DNA of 10,300 bases. Source: Rickettsiales bacterium. Lineage in GTDB: Bacteria; Pseudomonadota; Alphaproteobacteria; Rickettsiales; UBA1997. A model generated the notes under the pieces. The model ran no database searches, was not told the DNA's origin, and worked only from the letters and a program-made list of their open reading frames with translations. This document shows positions 1 to 7,153 of the stretch, one piece after another (within the stretch, counting starts at the first letter, position 1; every line of letters begins with the position of its first letter). Location of the stretch: assembly GCA_028040005.1 (NCBI GenBank), contig JAOFKK010000032.1, positions 1 to 10,300 on the forward strand, written 5' to 3'. The position numbers were made by a program, and so were the translations under genes.

Positions 1-315
1 AGTGTAAGTAGCGCCAGATAAAGGAGTTGTTTCTTCGTCCTCAGTCCTCCCCACCATTACTGCTGGCACAACGCCTTTAGCGCCAAGGTCATCTCTAGTC
101 CTACCCCTTCTTCTTGATGACGCCCACAACATACCAGCGCCAGCAAGCGCTATAACAGCAGATAGTCCTATTATAGCCCCGCCACCTTTAAAAAACCCAC
201 CTTCTCCGCCCGACTCTGCTGCCCTTGTTGTGGTATCCGTGCTGTTTGGCAACGAGAAAGAGACTGATGATTTGGTAGTAAGTAATGTACCGTCCCTAGC
301 AATATCTTTAGTCAT
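1..315 (-). CDS. Partial protein of unknown function, single membrane segment, anomalous base composition
   Basis: An open frame starts with ATG at 315 and runs through 105 codons to the window edge without a stop, so the C-terminus is missing. I do not recognise the family. The N-terminal ~35 residues are rich in Ser/Thr and lack a classical signal peptide. A Gly-rich stretch (GGEGGFFKGGG, about residues 36-46) follows. Then comes one hydrophobic segment (about 47-65, AIIGLSAVIALAGAGMLWA), immediately followed by the basic cluster SSRRRGR and a charged tail. Arginines right after the segment suggest, by the positive-inside rule, that the C-terminal part stays in the cytoplasm; this is inference. 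G+C is about 51% by hand count, against roughly 30% in the rest of the window, with many GC-ending codons, which suggests recent acquisition or unusual selection. No Shine-Dalgarno precedes the ATG. The frame is credible because of its uninterrupted length and coherent membrane segment. Confidence 0.7.
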   Translation of the reverse strand, partial: MTKDIARDGTLLTTKSSVSFSLPNSTDTTTRAAESGGEGGFFKGGGAIIGLSAVIALAGAGMLWASSRRRGRTRDDLGAKGVVPAVMVGRTEDEETTPLSGATYT

Positions 316-326
316 GATTAATGGAT

Positions 327-346
327 TTAATTAATTAATTAATTAA
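327..346. repeat. Tandem TTAA repeat, five copies
   Basis: Five perfect consecutive TTAA units lie in the spacer between nuoG and the downstream partial gene, in what would be the latter's 5' untranslated region. The block is self-complementary, so it can form a cruciform or a weak RNA hairpin. A second small repeat, GCATA twice in tandem, lies at 361-370. In such an AT-rich genome this may be simple slippage. Confidence 0.85.
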
Positions 347-354
347 AACATCTT

Positions 355-363
355 ATCATAGCA
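355..363 (-). promoter_or_regulatory. Possible extended -10 promoter for the partial gene at 1-315
   Basis: Read on the minus strand, this is TGCTATGAT, a TGn extended -10 with one mismatch to TATAAT. It lies about 40 nt upstream of the ATG at 315. TTGCAA at 381-386 resembles a -35 box but the 20-nt spacer is too long for a standard sigma-70 promoter, so any activity would rest on the extended -10. AT-rich spacers produce such matches by chance; the call is weak. Confidence 0.25.
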
Positions 364-392
364 TAGCATAAATTTTGATTTTGCAAATATTT

Positions 393-2441
393 TTATTTAT
401 TATTCTCGACCTTATTACAATCAGATAATATTTTAGAATTTCTAGCAACTACATTGGAAGTAAAGAAATTATCTTTTTGAGCTGAAATTTTACCATCCTT
501 AATGTCTTCAATATTAAAATCTTGATTTTCTTGCCAATTATTGGCAAAAACCTCATCAATATTAGCAAAATTTGGGTTTTCTTGTAACAAAGCCGCCCTT
601 AAAGACCGGTCATCTGTAAATCCAAGATCTAAATTTAATTTATTAGCCAAATCTACTATCGCATTTTCTTCATTTTCAACTCCATCAATTGCAAAAATTG
701 CTGAATTAGAATTTTGAATTCTACCCTCAATATTAACAAAAAGATTATCTTTTTCAGCAAAGGATGGTGCAGGAATAATAATATCGGCATTATGAGCACC
801 ATTTTCACCAAAAGAACCTTGATAAATGATAAAAGTTTCTGACAAATCGGTAAAATCAATATTATCTTCAGCAAGAAGATATAAAGCCTTGATCTTGCCT
901 TTTTTACAATTATCTAAGATGGTTTTTTTATGAATTTTAGAATTTTTAGATATAAATCCAAGATCCAAAGCGCCTGTCAAACTAGCATTATCATGTAAAA
1001 TATTAAAGCCATTCCAATTTTCCTGAATAAAATTATATTTTTTAGCAACTTCCTTAGCTAAAGATAGAATATTTTGGCCAGATTTACCATTAAGAACCTC
1101 CTCCCCAATAATAATCATTGGCTTTTTGGATGATTTTAAAATTTTAGTATATTCATTATCGCCAGACAGAATATCTTTTAAAATTGAGATATTATCACCT
1201 AAATTATTATATTTATAAGTTAGATCGGCATCGACACCAATTGCTGCAATTTTTAACTGACCCGTTAGATATTTTTTTCTAATTCTGGCATTAATAATTG
1301 GTGATGTTTTGCGAATATTAGACCCAATAATTAAACAAGAATCAGCCTCTTCAATATTTTCAATCCCGCTATTAAAAATATAAGAAGCACGATCAGAAGA
1401 ATTTAAAACAGAATTTTGACCACGACAATCAATATTATCGCTACCAATTTTTGCCATTAATTTTTTTAAAGCAAAAATCTCATAAATTCCCGATAAATTA
1501 CCACTTAGGGCTGAAATTTCTTCTGCTTTTAGCTGAGAAAATTTATCTTTAATAATATTTAATGCTTCATCTTTAGTTGCCGCTGTTAATTTACCATCTT
1601 TTTTGATATAATATTTATCTAACCTTTGATATTTTAAAGCATCATAGCAAAACCTAGTCTTATCAGAAATCCACTCTTCATTAATTTGCTCATTAATTCT
1701 TGGCAAAATACGCATTACCTCATTACCGCGAGAATCAATACGAATGTTGCTACCAGTAGCATCCATAATATCAATTGAGTTGGTTTTTTTTAATTCCCAG
1801 CTTCTTGCTTTAAAAGCGTAAGGCTTAGAAGTGAGAGCGCCAACAGGACAAAGATCAATAATATTGCCAGAAAGTTCAGAAGTAAGTGATTTGTCAATAT
1901 AGGTTGTAATTTCAACATCTTCACCACGATTAATGGCACCAAGCTCTGCCGTACCAGCAATATCAGTGATAAAGCGCACACATCTAGTGCAATGGATGCA
2001 TCTGGTCATGTGGGTTTTAATCAGAGGGCCCATATTTTTATCTTTTACCGCTCTTTTATCCTCGCTAAATTCACTATGATCCTTGCCATAAATATAGGAT
2101 TGATCCTGTAAATCACATTCGCCACCCTGGTCACAAATTGGGCAATCAAGCGGGTGATTGGCTAATAAAAACTCCATTGCACCTTCTCTGGCCTTTTTAA
2201 CCATCGGGCTGTCAGTTTTAATCTTCATACCCTCAGAAACATTCATGGCGCAAGAAGCAATTGGCTTTGGCGGGCCACCCTCTAGTTCAACTAGGCACAT
2301 ACGACAATTACCAGCAATTTTTAATCTTTCATGGTAGCAAAAACGAGGAATTTCAACATCCGCCATTTCACAGGCCTGAATTATTGTAATATCCTTAGGA
2401 ACCTCAACTTCCTTATTATCAATTATAACTTTTACGCTCAT
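393..2441 (-). CDS. nuoG: NADH-quinone oxidoreductase subunit G (complex I, 75-kDa homologue)
   Basis: This is the large iron-sulfur subunit of respiratory complex I, in the peripheral arm on the cytoplasmic side of the inner membrane; it passes electrons from the NADH module toward quinone. Ligands visible in the 682-aa product are C35, C46, C49 and C64 for the N1b [2Fe-2S] cluster; H96, C100, C103 and C109 for N5; and C148, C151, C154 and C198 for N4. The rest, from about residue 220, is the molybdopterin-oxidoreductase-like domain, which binds no cofactor in this family. No extra N7 cysteine set is seen, and the length matches mitochondrial and rickettsial homologues. The ATG overlaps the crcB stop (ATGA), there is no Shine-Dalgarno, and translation is probably coupled to crcB. 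No other nuo gene adjoins it, which fits dispersal of complex I genes in reduced alphaproteobacteria. Confidence 0.98.
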   Translation of the reverse strand: MSVKVIIDNKEVEVPKDITIIQACEMADVEIPRFCYHERLKIAGNCRMCLVELEGGPPKPIASCAMNVSEGMKIKTDSPMVKKAREGAMEFLLANHPLDCPICDQGGECDLQDQSYIYGKDHSEFSEDKRAVKDKNMGPLIKTHMTRCIHCTRCVRFITDIAGTAELGAINRGEDVEITTYIDKSLTSELSGNIIDLCPVGALTSKPYAFKARSWELKKTNSIDIMDATGSNIRIDSRGNEVMRILPRINEQINEEWISDKTRFCYDALKYQRLDKYYIKKDGKLTAATKDEALNIIKDKFSQLKAEEISALSGNLSGIYEIFALKKLMAKIGSDNIDCRGQNSVLNSSDRASYIFNSGIENIEEADSCLIIGSNIRKTSPIINARIRKKYLTGQLKIAAIGVDADLTYKYNNLGDNISILKDILSGDNEYTKILKSSKKPMIIIGEEVLNGKSGQNILSLAKEVAKKYNFIQENWNGFNILHDNASLTGALDLGFISKNSKIHKKTILDNCKKGKIKALYLLAEDNIDFTDLSETFIIYQGSFGENGAHNADIIIPAPSFAEKDNLFVNIEGRIQNSNSAIFAIDGVENEENAIVDLANKLNLDLGFTDDRSLRAALLQENPNFANIDEVFANNWQENQDFNIEDIKDGKISAQKDNFFTSNVVARNSKILSDCNKVENNK

Positions 2442-2827
2442 ATAATTTGTTTAACTATAAAATAACCAGCAAAAACAGCAATTAAAGATAAAAAAACAGA
2501 AAGAAAAACATAACCCGCTGCCAATAAAAACTGCTCCTGTTCCATTAATTTAAAAAAATCTAATGAAAAGGTTGAAAAAGTGGTAAAACCACCAAATATA
2601 CCAATTATCAGGAATAATTTTAAATTTTCACTAAAAAAATTATTATAAAAATCATTATTTTTAGATAAATAATAACATATTCCAATTAAAAATGATCCGA
2701 TAATGTTAACAGATATTGTCGCAAAGGGAAAGGGTGACTTAATATAAAATTGAATATAATTAGATAAAACATATCGCAATATCGACCCTAAGGCACCACC
2801 AATTGCTATAAAAAAAATATTTATCAT
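2438..2827 (-). CDS. crcB: Fluoride-specific ion channel CrcB (Fluc)
   Basis: CrcB/Fluc is a small inner-membrane channel that lets fluoride leave the cell; family members work as antiparallel dual-topology dimers. The 129-aa product has four hydrophobic segments (about 2-22, 33-53, 69-92 and 100-126) and normal length. Signature motifs are GGALGSILRY (10-19), the pore asparagine N41 in SVNIIG, and GGFTTFSTFS (79-88) carrying the phenylalanines F84 and F87 that line the fluoride path. The ATG at 2827 opens directly on MINIFFIAIGGALG, typical for the family, with no Shine-Dalgarno. Its TGA overlaps the nuoG ATG by 4 nt, so the two are probably co-transcribed. I looked for a fluoride riboswitch in the leader and found none. 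A single copy is consistent with a homodimer. Confidence 0.96.
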   Translation of the reverse strand: MINIFFIAIGGALGSILRYVLSNYIQFYIKSPFPFATISVNIIGSFLIGICYYLSKNNDFYNNFFSENLKLFLIIGIFGGFTTFSTFSLDFFKLMEQEQFLLAAGYVFLSVFLSLIAVFAGYFIVKQII

Positions 2828-2856
2828 AAAATTGTTTAAATAAAAAATAGTTAAGT

Positions 2857-2862
2857 TATAAT
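2857..2862 (+). promoter_or_regulatory. Perfect -10 box (TATAAT) for a plus-strand transcript
   Basis: TATAAT lies 7 nt before the abrupt change from AT-rich DNA to the G+C-rich block that begins at about 2870, which is the normal spacing to a start site. The best upstream -35-like hexamer, TTGTTT at 2832-2837, is 19 nt away and is only a fair match. No open reading frame of note begins downstream on this strand, so the promoter would serve the candidate small RNA. The motif is common by chance in AT-rich DNA; its position is the main support. Confidence 0.4.
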
Positions 2863-2869
2863 TTAATTA

Positions 2870-2967
2870 CTCGGGAGCCTATTTCGCAGCGTGGCCCTTT
2901 GTATTTTAGGTCATTTTGCAATAGGTAGTGCTTAAGGGTAAACCGTAAAGCCCCGATACCTTTGCCC
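2870..2967 (+). ncRNA. Candidate structured small RNA (4.5S/SRP-like rod, but without the Ffh-binding consensus)
   Basis: This 98-nt block is about 49% G+C inside an AT-rich spacer, as expected of structural RNA genes in AT-rich genomes, and it sits just downstream of a TATAAT. Read on the plus strand it can fold into a long imperfect hairpin: GGG 2873-2875 with CCC 2965-2967, UAUU 2880-2883 with GAUA 2955-2958, GC 2886-2887 with GC 2950-2951, GUGG 2891-2894 with CCGU 2943-2946, and CCCUU 2895-2899 with AAGGG 2934-2938, leaving a UAAA bulge. The elements CGCAGCG (2885-2891), AGGUCA (2908-2913), a GNRA-type GCAA (2918-2921) and GCCCCGAU (2950-2957) fall in an order recalling bacterial 4.5S RNA. 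However, the highly conserved GGAAGCAGCC-type apical sequence is absent, so an SRP assignment is not secure. Alternatives are another small RNA, a decayed ffs copy, or a palindromic repeat element. The minus strand could also fold. Confidence 0.4.
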
Positions 2968-2969
2968 AT

Positions 2970-3725
2970 CTAAGCAGCTCGCGCTGCAACTGAAAACCTA
3001 CCAATTGACGCATCAACAGCATCCCTTACATCTCTTGGGGGTAAATCATGAACAATCTTAGTTGCTTTGTCTTTTAATAAGTCAAACATCTTAGAAGATA
3101 GATTATGTGAATGACAAGCATAAGATATTATTTGATCTATTTTCTCTTGATTTTCATTCAACTCTTCTGCATCACAATAATTTTGAAAATTACTTGTTAT
3201 GGCTGATTTTAAAATTTTAGGCGTTAATTCTTGACCAGACTGCCACTCTAGAATTGCATCTTTTAACCTTGCTATAAAAGATTTATCTCCTGATAAATAT
3301 TCAGTTAATTCAAACAATGAATCATCATCTAACACACCATCTGTTAGTGCTTTTAACTTACCTTCTTTTAAAGTCCCATATATTTCTTTTCCTTTAAACA
3401 ACTCTATATCATCTACCGATATATCGCAGAAATTTTTTGAACCTTTTATGCTATTAATTACCTCCTTATCTCTTTCTACTTTTTTATTAATCATTTTACA
3501 CATCACTTGAAGCAGCTGACCTTGATATCCACCATCTCTAAACACAGAAAGAAACATACCAATTGGAGAAAAAACATAATTAACCTTACCTACTGTTTTT
3601 TTTACCTCCCGATCGTTACCCAAATAAGATATCGCTTTACAAGGAGTTACAATTACTTGCTCTTGTTGACATTTTTCACCTATTTTTCTGGATAAAACTT
3701 GAAGAAGTTCTGTTTTTTTCCTCAC
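2970..3725 (-). CDS. Hypothetical protein, 251 aa, unrecognised
   Basis: I do not recognise this protein. It reads as a soluble, probably largely helical product without signal peptide or membrane segment, with scattered Cys (19, 29, 76, 100, 184, 204) that form no obvious metal motif. Visible stretches include DISVDDIELF (101-110), TPKILKSAI (168-176), DLPPRDVRDAVDASIG (227-242) and an Ala/Arg end (AARAA). The GTG at 3725 is the first possible start, because an in-frame TAA lies two codons upstream; there is no Shine-Dalgarno, and the next ATG (Met57) would remove 56 residues. G+C is somewhat higher than in the flanking genes, mainly near the C-terminus. It lies 40 bp after ftsH on the same strand and could be read from the upstream operon or from its own weak promoter. 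The intact 251-codon frame with varied amino-acid use makes it a real gene; lineage-specific or secreted roles are possible but unsupported. Confidence 0.75.
   Translation of the reverse strand: MRKKTELLQVLSRKIGEKCQQEQVIVTPCKAISYLGNDREVKKTVGKVNYVFSPIGMFLSVFRDGGYQGQLLQVMCKMINKKVERDKEVINSIKGSKNFCDISVDDIELFKGKEIYGTLKEGKLKALTDGVLDDDSLFELTEYLSGDKSFIARLKDAILEWQSGQELTPKILKSAITSNFQNYCDAEELNENQEKIDQIISYACHSHNLSSKMFDLLKDKATKIVHDLPPRDVRDAVDASIGRFSVAARAA
2974..2987. other. Short strong inverted repeat (GCAGC-4 nt-GCTGC)
   Basis: GCAGC and GCTGC flank the 4-nt loop TCGC, giving a GC-rich 5-bp stem in either strand. It lies within the last codons of the minus-strand gene at 2970-3725 (encoding the AARAA end) and immediately beyond the 3' side of the candidate RNA at 2870-2967. 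It could slow or end a plus-strand transcript, but no T-run follows on either strand, so it is not a standard intrinsic terminator. Confidence 0.35.
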
Positions 3726-3765
3726 AAATTAAAAATAATAACTATTTGACAATTACTTAATATTT

Positions 3766-5661
3766 TTACCCTCCTGCTTTTGGAATAAAGCTTTTTGTGA
3801 CTTTTGGTTTTTTGTTTTTTTCTGTTTTATTAATCTTACCATCCTTTAATAAAGCCTTAATCTCGTCACCTGTTAGGGTTTCATACTTTAAAAGAGACTC
3901 GGCTAATAATTTAAAATCTTCTTTTTTGTCAGTTAAAATCTTTTTAGCTTGCTTGGAAGCGTTTTCAATTATTTTTTTAATTTCTTGATCAATATGTTTG
4001 GCGGTTTCTTCAGAGAATGTTTTTGATTGTTGATATGGGTTTTCACTATTATCATTACCATAATCCACTGCGCCAATTTTATCATTTAAACCCCATTTTG
4101 TAACCATTGATCTGGCCATTTTAGTTGCTTGCTCAATATCGGAAGATGCGCCTGTTGTAACCTTATCATAGCCAAAAATCATCTCTTCAGCTACCCTACC
4201 ACCCATAGCAACAGCTAGATCATCAATTAATTTTGCTCTAGTAAGTGAAAAACGATCTTTTTCAGGAAGCCTCATAACTAAACCCAAGGCACGACCCCTT
4301 GGAATAATAGTTGCTTTATGGATAGGGTCAGAATTGGGGCAATTAATGGCAACAATAGCATGACCAGCCTCGTGATATGCTGTTAAGGATTTTTCATCCT
4401 TATCCATGACCATTTTTTTCCTCTCTGCGCCCATCATAATTTTATCCTTAGCATCTTCTATATTTTGCATGGTTACAACTTTTTGATTATTTTTGGCAGC
4501 AAGAAGAGCAGCCTCATTAACCAAATTTGCTAAATCAGCACCTGAAAAACCAGGAGTACCGCGAGCAACCACCTTAGTATCAATATTGATTGATTTAATT
4601 TTCTTAAGATGGACATTTAAAATTTCATCACGACCAATAATATCAGGATTTGGCACAGTAACTTGACGATCAAATCGACCAGGACGAAGAAGAGCATTGT
4701 CTAAAACATCAGGCCTATTGGTTGCAGCAATAATAATAATACCTTCATTAGCAGAAAAACCATCCATCTCAACCAAAAGTTGATTTAAAGTTTGCTCCCT
4801 TTCATCATTACCACCACCAACGCCACTACCACGATGGCGACCAACAGCGTCAATTTCATCAATAAAAATTAAACATGGAGCATTTTGTTTACCCTGTTCA
4901 AACATATCGCGAACACGGCTAGCACCAACACCGACAAACATTTCAACAAAATCAGAACCTGAAATAGAAAAAAATGGCACACTAGCCTCGCCAGCAACAG
5001 CTCTTGCAAGAAGGGTTTTACCAGTACCAGGTGAGCCTATTAAAAGGCAGCCTTTAGGAATTTTTGCACCTAATTCAGTGTATTTTTTATGATTTTTTAA
5101 AAAATCTACAATTTCAACCAACTCTTCCTTGGCTTCATCAATACCTGCAACATCTTTAAAGGTAACTTTATTTTTATGTTCTTGTAATAATTTTGCTTTA
5201 GATTTACCAAAACCAAAGGCTTTGCCACCGCCACCAGCAGCCCCTTTAAATAAAAATAACCAAAGACCAATCATAATAATAAAAGGTAACCAACCAAGTA
5301 GGCCACCAATTACCTTGCCAGCTTTACTTATGGTTGGTTTAGCATCAATTGCTACATTTTTTACTTCTAATTTTTCAATTAATTTTGGATCATCCGGTAA
5401 AAAAACATAATATTTTTGACCATCAGAATCAAAAGTTAATTCCTTACCTTTAATTTGCACTTCATTAACAGAGCCAGAATTGACTTTTTGAATAAATTCA
5501 TGATATTTAATTTCACTAGCTCCAACATTTGGGCCAGTTAAAAAGAATTCAGAAAATAAAATAAAAGCAAAGAATAATGCCGCCCATATAATAAAATTTT
5601 TCTTATTATCAGGCTTTTTATTTTTGTTATTTTGATTATTTTTTTTTGGTTGTTTAATCAT
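3766..5661 (-). CDS. ftsH: ATP-dependent zinc metalloprotease FtsH
   Basis: FtsH is the inner-membrane AAA+ protease that degrades misassembled membrane proteins and some regulatory cytosolic ones; in enterobacteria it controls LPS synthesis by degrading LpxC. Numbering from the ATG at 5661 (631 aa): an Asn/Lys-rich cytoplasmic lead, membrane segment 1 (about 23-42), a periplasmic domain, membrane segment 2 (about 119-139), Walker A GSPGTGKT (209-216), Walker B LIFIDEID (264-271), the arginine-finger region around RPGRFDRQ (326-333), zinc motif HEAGH (430-434, H430/E431/H434) and the third ligand D508 in SSDIE. Walker A has Ser where Pro is usual (GPPGTGKT). A longer frame reaches an ATG at 5727, adding 22 residues inside lpxL. 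I prefer 5661 because it sits 1 nt after the lpxL stop, follows a weak GGAAAA, and gives a normal N-terminus. It is last in the tight recR-lpxL-ftsH run. Confidence 0.97.
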   Translation of the reverse strand: MIKQPKKNNQNNKNKKPDNKKNFIIWAALFFAFILFSEFFLTGPNVGASEIKYHEFIQKVNSGSVNEVQIKGKELTFDSDGQKYYVFLPDDPKLIEKLEVKNVAIDAKPTISKAGKVIGGLLGWLPFIIMIGLWLFLFKGAAGGGGKAFGFGKSKAKLLQEHKNKVTFKDVAGIDEAKEELVEIVDFLKNHKKYTELGAKIPKGCLLIGSPGTGKTLLARAVAGEASVPFFSISGSDFVEMFVGVGASRVRDMFEQGKQNAPCLIFIDEIDAVGRHRGSGVGGGNDEREQTLNQLLVEMDGFSANEGIIIIAATNRPDVLDNALLRPGRFDRQVTVPNPDIIGRDEILNVHLKKIKSINIDTKVVARGTPGFSGADLANLVNEAALLAAKNNQKVVTMQNIEDAKDKIMMGAERKKMVMDKDEKSLTAYHEAGHAIVAINCPNSDPIHKATIIPRGRALGLVMRLPEKDRFSLTRAKLIDDLAVAMGGRVAEEMIFGYDKVTTGASSDIEQATKMARSMVTKWGLNDKIGAVDYGNDNSENPYQQSKTFSEETAKHIDQEIKKIIENASKQAKKILTDKKEDFKLLAESLLKYETLTGDEIKALLKDGKINKTEKNKKPKVTKSFIPKAGG

Positions 5662-5662
5662 G

Positions 5663-6556
5663 TTATTTTTTCCATCTATTATGAACCCAAAACCATTGTT
5701 CTGGATATTGTTTAATCCATTTTTCAATAATTTTGTTAATTTCTCTGGTAATTTTATAAATTTTCTTATCCATTGTCAATTCTTTATCTTTGGGAATTGT
5801 AATAGAATCTGAAATTTCAATGTTAAATTTATTATTATCTTCCCTGATTATTCTAACCGGTATTAAAGGAATATTATATCTTAAGGATAATTTGGCAAAA
5901 GATGGCGAAGTTAAAGCTTTTCTACCAAAAAAAGGAACCTTAATACCATCACCCACCCTTTGATCTGCCATTATAATAATAAACTCATTATTTTTTAAAC
6001 ATTTCATAATTTCTTTACTTCCGGCAGCGCCTTTACCAATCATATCCATTCCACTTCTTTGATCGAGGGATAATAATTTATCAACATATTTATTATTCAA
6101 TGGCCTATATAAGATTTTGCATTTAAAATCATTCATAGAAAAATATCTAGCCCCAACTTCCCAACTACCATAATGTGCTGAAAATAAAATCCCGCCTTTT
6201 TTTGATCTTTTTAATTTTTGAAGGTTTTTTTTAGATTTTTCATCCAGGGTGATGGTTTTATTAAACTCATTCTTAGATTTTTTATTAATAAAATAATATT
6301 CTGTGATTACTTTTCCTAAATTATCCCACATTTTATCCAAAATATTATTTATCTCTGCATCACTTAATTTTTTAAGAGATTTTTTAATATTATTTTTAGC
6401 TAAATTATGAACAGATAGGATTTTCCCGATATTTTTTGTTAAGAAAATAGATAATTTGGTGGATTTTTCAAAACCAATAATCTGAAAAATAAGAATAAAT
6501 ATTCTTACTAAAATATATTCTATTATATAACGTATTTCTTTAATAAATCTTTTCAT
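5663..6556 (-). CDS. lpxL: Lipid A late acyltransferase, LpxL/HtrB family
   Basis: Members of this family transfer a secondary acyl chain from acyl-ACP to the Kdo-lipid A precursor at the cytoplasmic face of the inner membrane. The 297-aa product has an N-terminal hydrophobic anchor (about 11-28), the catalytic HX4E motif H128-YGSW-E133, the conserved block MADQRVGDG-KVPFFGR (about 196-212), IPLIPVRI (229-236), and the C-terminal WFWVHNRWK typical of the family. The length is normal (about 290-310). Sequence alone does not separate LpxL, LpxM and LpxP activity or give acyl length, so the symbol denotes the family. Its ATG abuts the recR stop with no spacer and its TAA is 1 nt before the ftsH ATG, implying one message. 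Its presence implies an LPS-making lineage. No missing catalytic residue is seen. Confidence 0.93.
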   Translation of the reverse strand: MKRFIKEIRYIIEYILVRIFILIFQIIGFEKSTKLSIFLTKNIGKILSVHNLAKNNIKKSLKKLSDAEINNILDKMWDNLGKVITEYYFINKKSKNEFNKTITLDEKSKKNLQKLKRSKKGGILFSAHYGSWEVGARYFSMNDFKCKILYRPLNNKYVDKLLSLDQRSGMDMIGKGAAGSKEIMKCLKNNEFIIIMADQRVGDGIKVPFFGRKALTSPSFAKLSLRYNIPLIPVRIIREDNNKFNIEISDSITIPKDKELTMDKKIYKITREINKIIEKWIKQYPEQWFWVHNRWKK

Positions 6557-7147
6557 CTAATTAAATTTTTCTCTAGCCTTAAATGCTATATTTATCGTTC
6601 CTTCATCAAGATAATCTAACTCACTACCTATAGGAATACCATTGGCCAATTTTGATATTTTAATATTAAATTCTTGTAAAATTTCAGATAAATAATAGGA
6701 AGTAGTAACGCCATCAATAGTTGGGTTAATTGCGATTATAATTTCTTCAATATTGCCATTTTTAACCCTCTCTATTAATGAATTAATATTTAAATCAGAA
6801 GGGGTTTTACCCAAAATAGCTGATAAAACACCACCCAAAACATGATATTTACCATTAAAAATTTTATTTTTTTCCAAGGCCCAAATATCCGGAACATCTT
6901 CAACTATACAAATTGATTTACTGTCTCTATTAGGATTATTACAAATGGAACAAATATTTGTAATATCTAAATTACCACAAATGGTGCAATTTTTGGTTTG
7001 ATTTTTAACTAAGGTCATTTCATCAATTAAAGACTCCATCAATGTATCTTTATTTTGCAAAAGATGTAATACAAAACGACGAGCTGATCTTGGGCCTAAT
7101 CCTGGTAATTTTGAAAATTTTTTAATTAAATTATTAAGATTATCCAT
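6557..7147 (-). CDS. recR: Recombination protein RecR
   Basis: RecR works with RecO (and RecF) in the cytoplasm to load RecA on SSB-coated single-stranded DNA during gap repair. The 196-aa product has the family's usual length (about 200) and full domain order: helix-hairpin-helix KLPGLGPRSARR (13-24), a four-cysteine zinc finger (C54, C57, C66, C69), and a Toprim domain starting at CIVEDVPDIWALE (about 79-91). YHVLGG and INPTIDGVTTSYYL follow inside Toprim. The ATG at 7147 leads straight into the conserved N-terminus; no Shine-Dalgarno is visible. It lies 6 nt after the outer-membrane protein gene and directly abuts lpxL, unlike the dnaX-ybaB-recR arrangement common in many bacteria. Confidence 0.97.
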   Translation of the reverse strand: MDNLNNLIKKFSKLPGLGPRSARRFVLHLLQNKDTLMESLIDEMTLVKNQTKNCTICGNLDITNICSICNNPNRDSKSICIVEDVPDIWALEKNKIFNGKYHVLGGVLSAILGKTPSDLNINSLIERVKNGNIEEIIIAINPTIDGVTTSYYLSEILQEFNIKISKLANGIPIGSELDYLDEGTINIAFKAREKFN

Positions 7148-7153
7148 GGAATA

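Noticed and set aside
656..874. Hydrophobic 72-codon minus-strand frame within nuoG
   Set aside because: It lies wholly in another frame of nuoG, and its Leu/Ile bias comes from AT-rich codons read out of frame.
2870..2967. Confident call as SRP 4.5S RNA (ffs)
   Set aside because: Overall rod shape and several short elements fit, but the nearly invariant AGG/AGCA internal loop and GGAA-type tip that contact Ffh are missing, so it is listed only as an unassigned structured RNA.
2828..2969. Fluoride riboswitch (crcB motif) in the leader of crcB
   Set aside because: The spacer upstream of crcB was read on the minus strand. It lacks the GGNGAUGG-type opening and the later conserved block of the crcB motif, and the folded G+C-rich part is better placed behind a promoter on the other strand.
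3507..3695. Plus-strand 62-codon frame opposite the 251-aa gene
   Set aside because: It is antisense to a longer intact gene, has no recognisable domain or start context, and is expected by chance in AT-rich DNA.
3726..3765. Intrinsic terminator after ftsH
   Set aside because: Only an all-A/T inverted match (AAAAATA with TATTTTT) with a long loop is present; there is no GC-rich stem, so it is not supported.
5129..5410. Plus-strand 93-codon frame opposite ftsH
   Set aside because: It is a shadow of the strongly conserved FtsH frame; its Pro-rich stretch mirrors the Gly-rich codons of FtsH.
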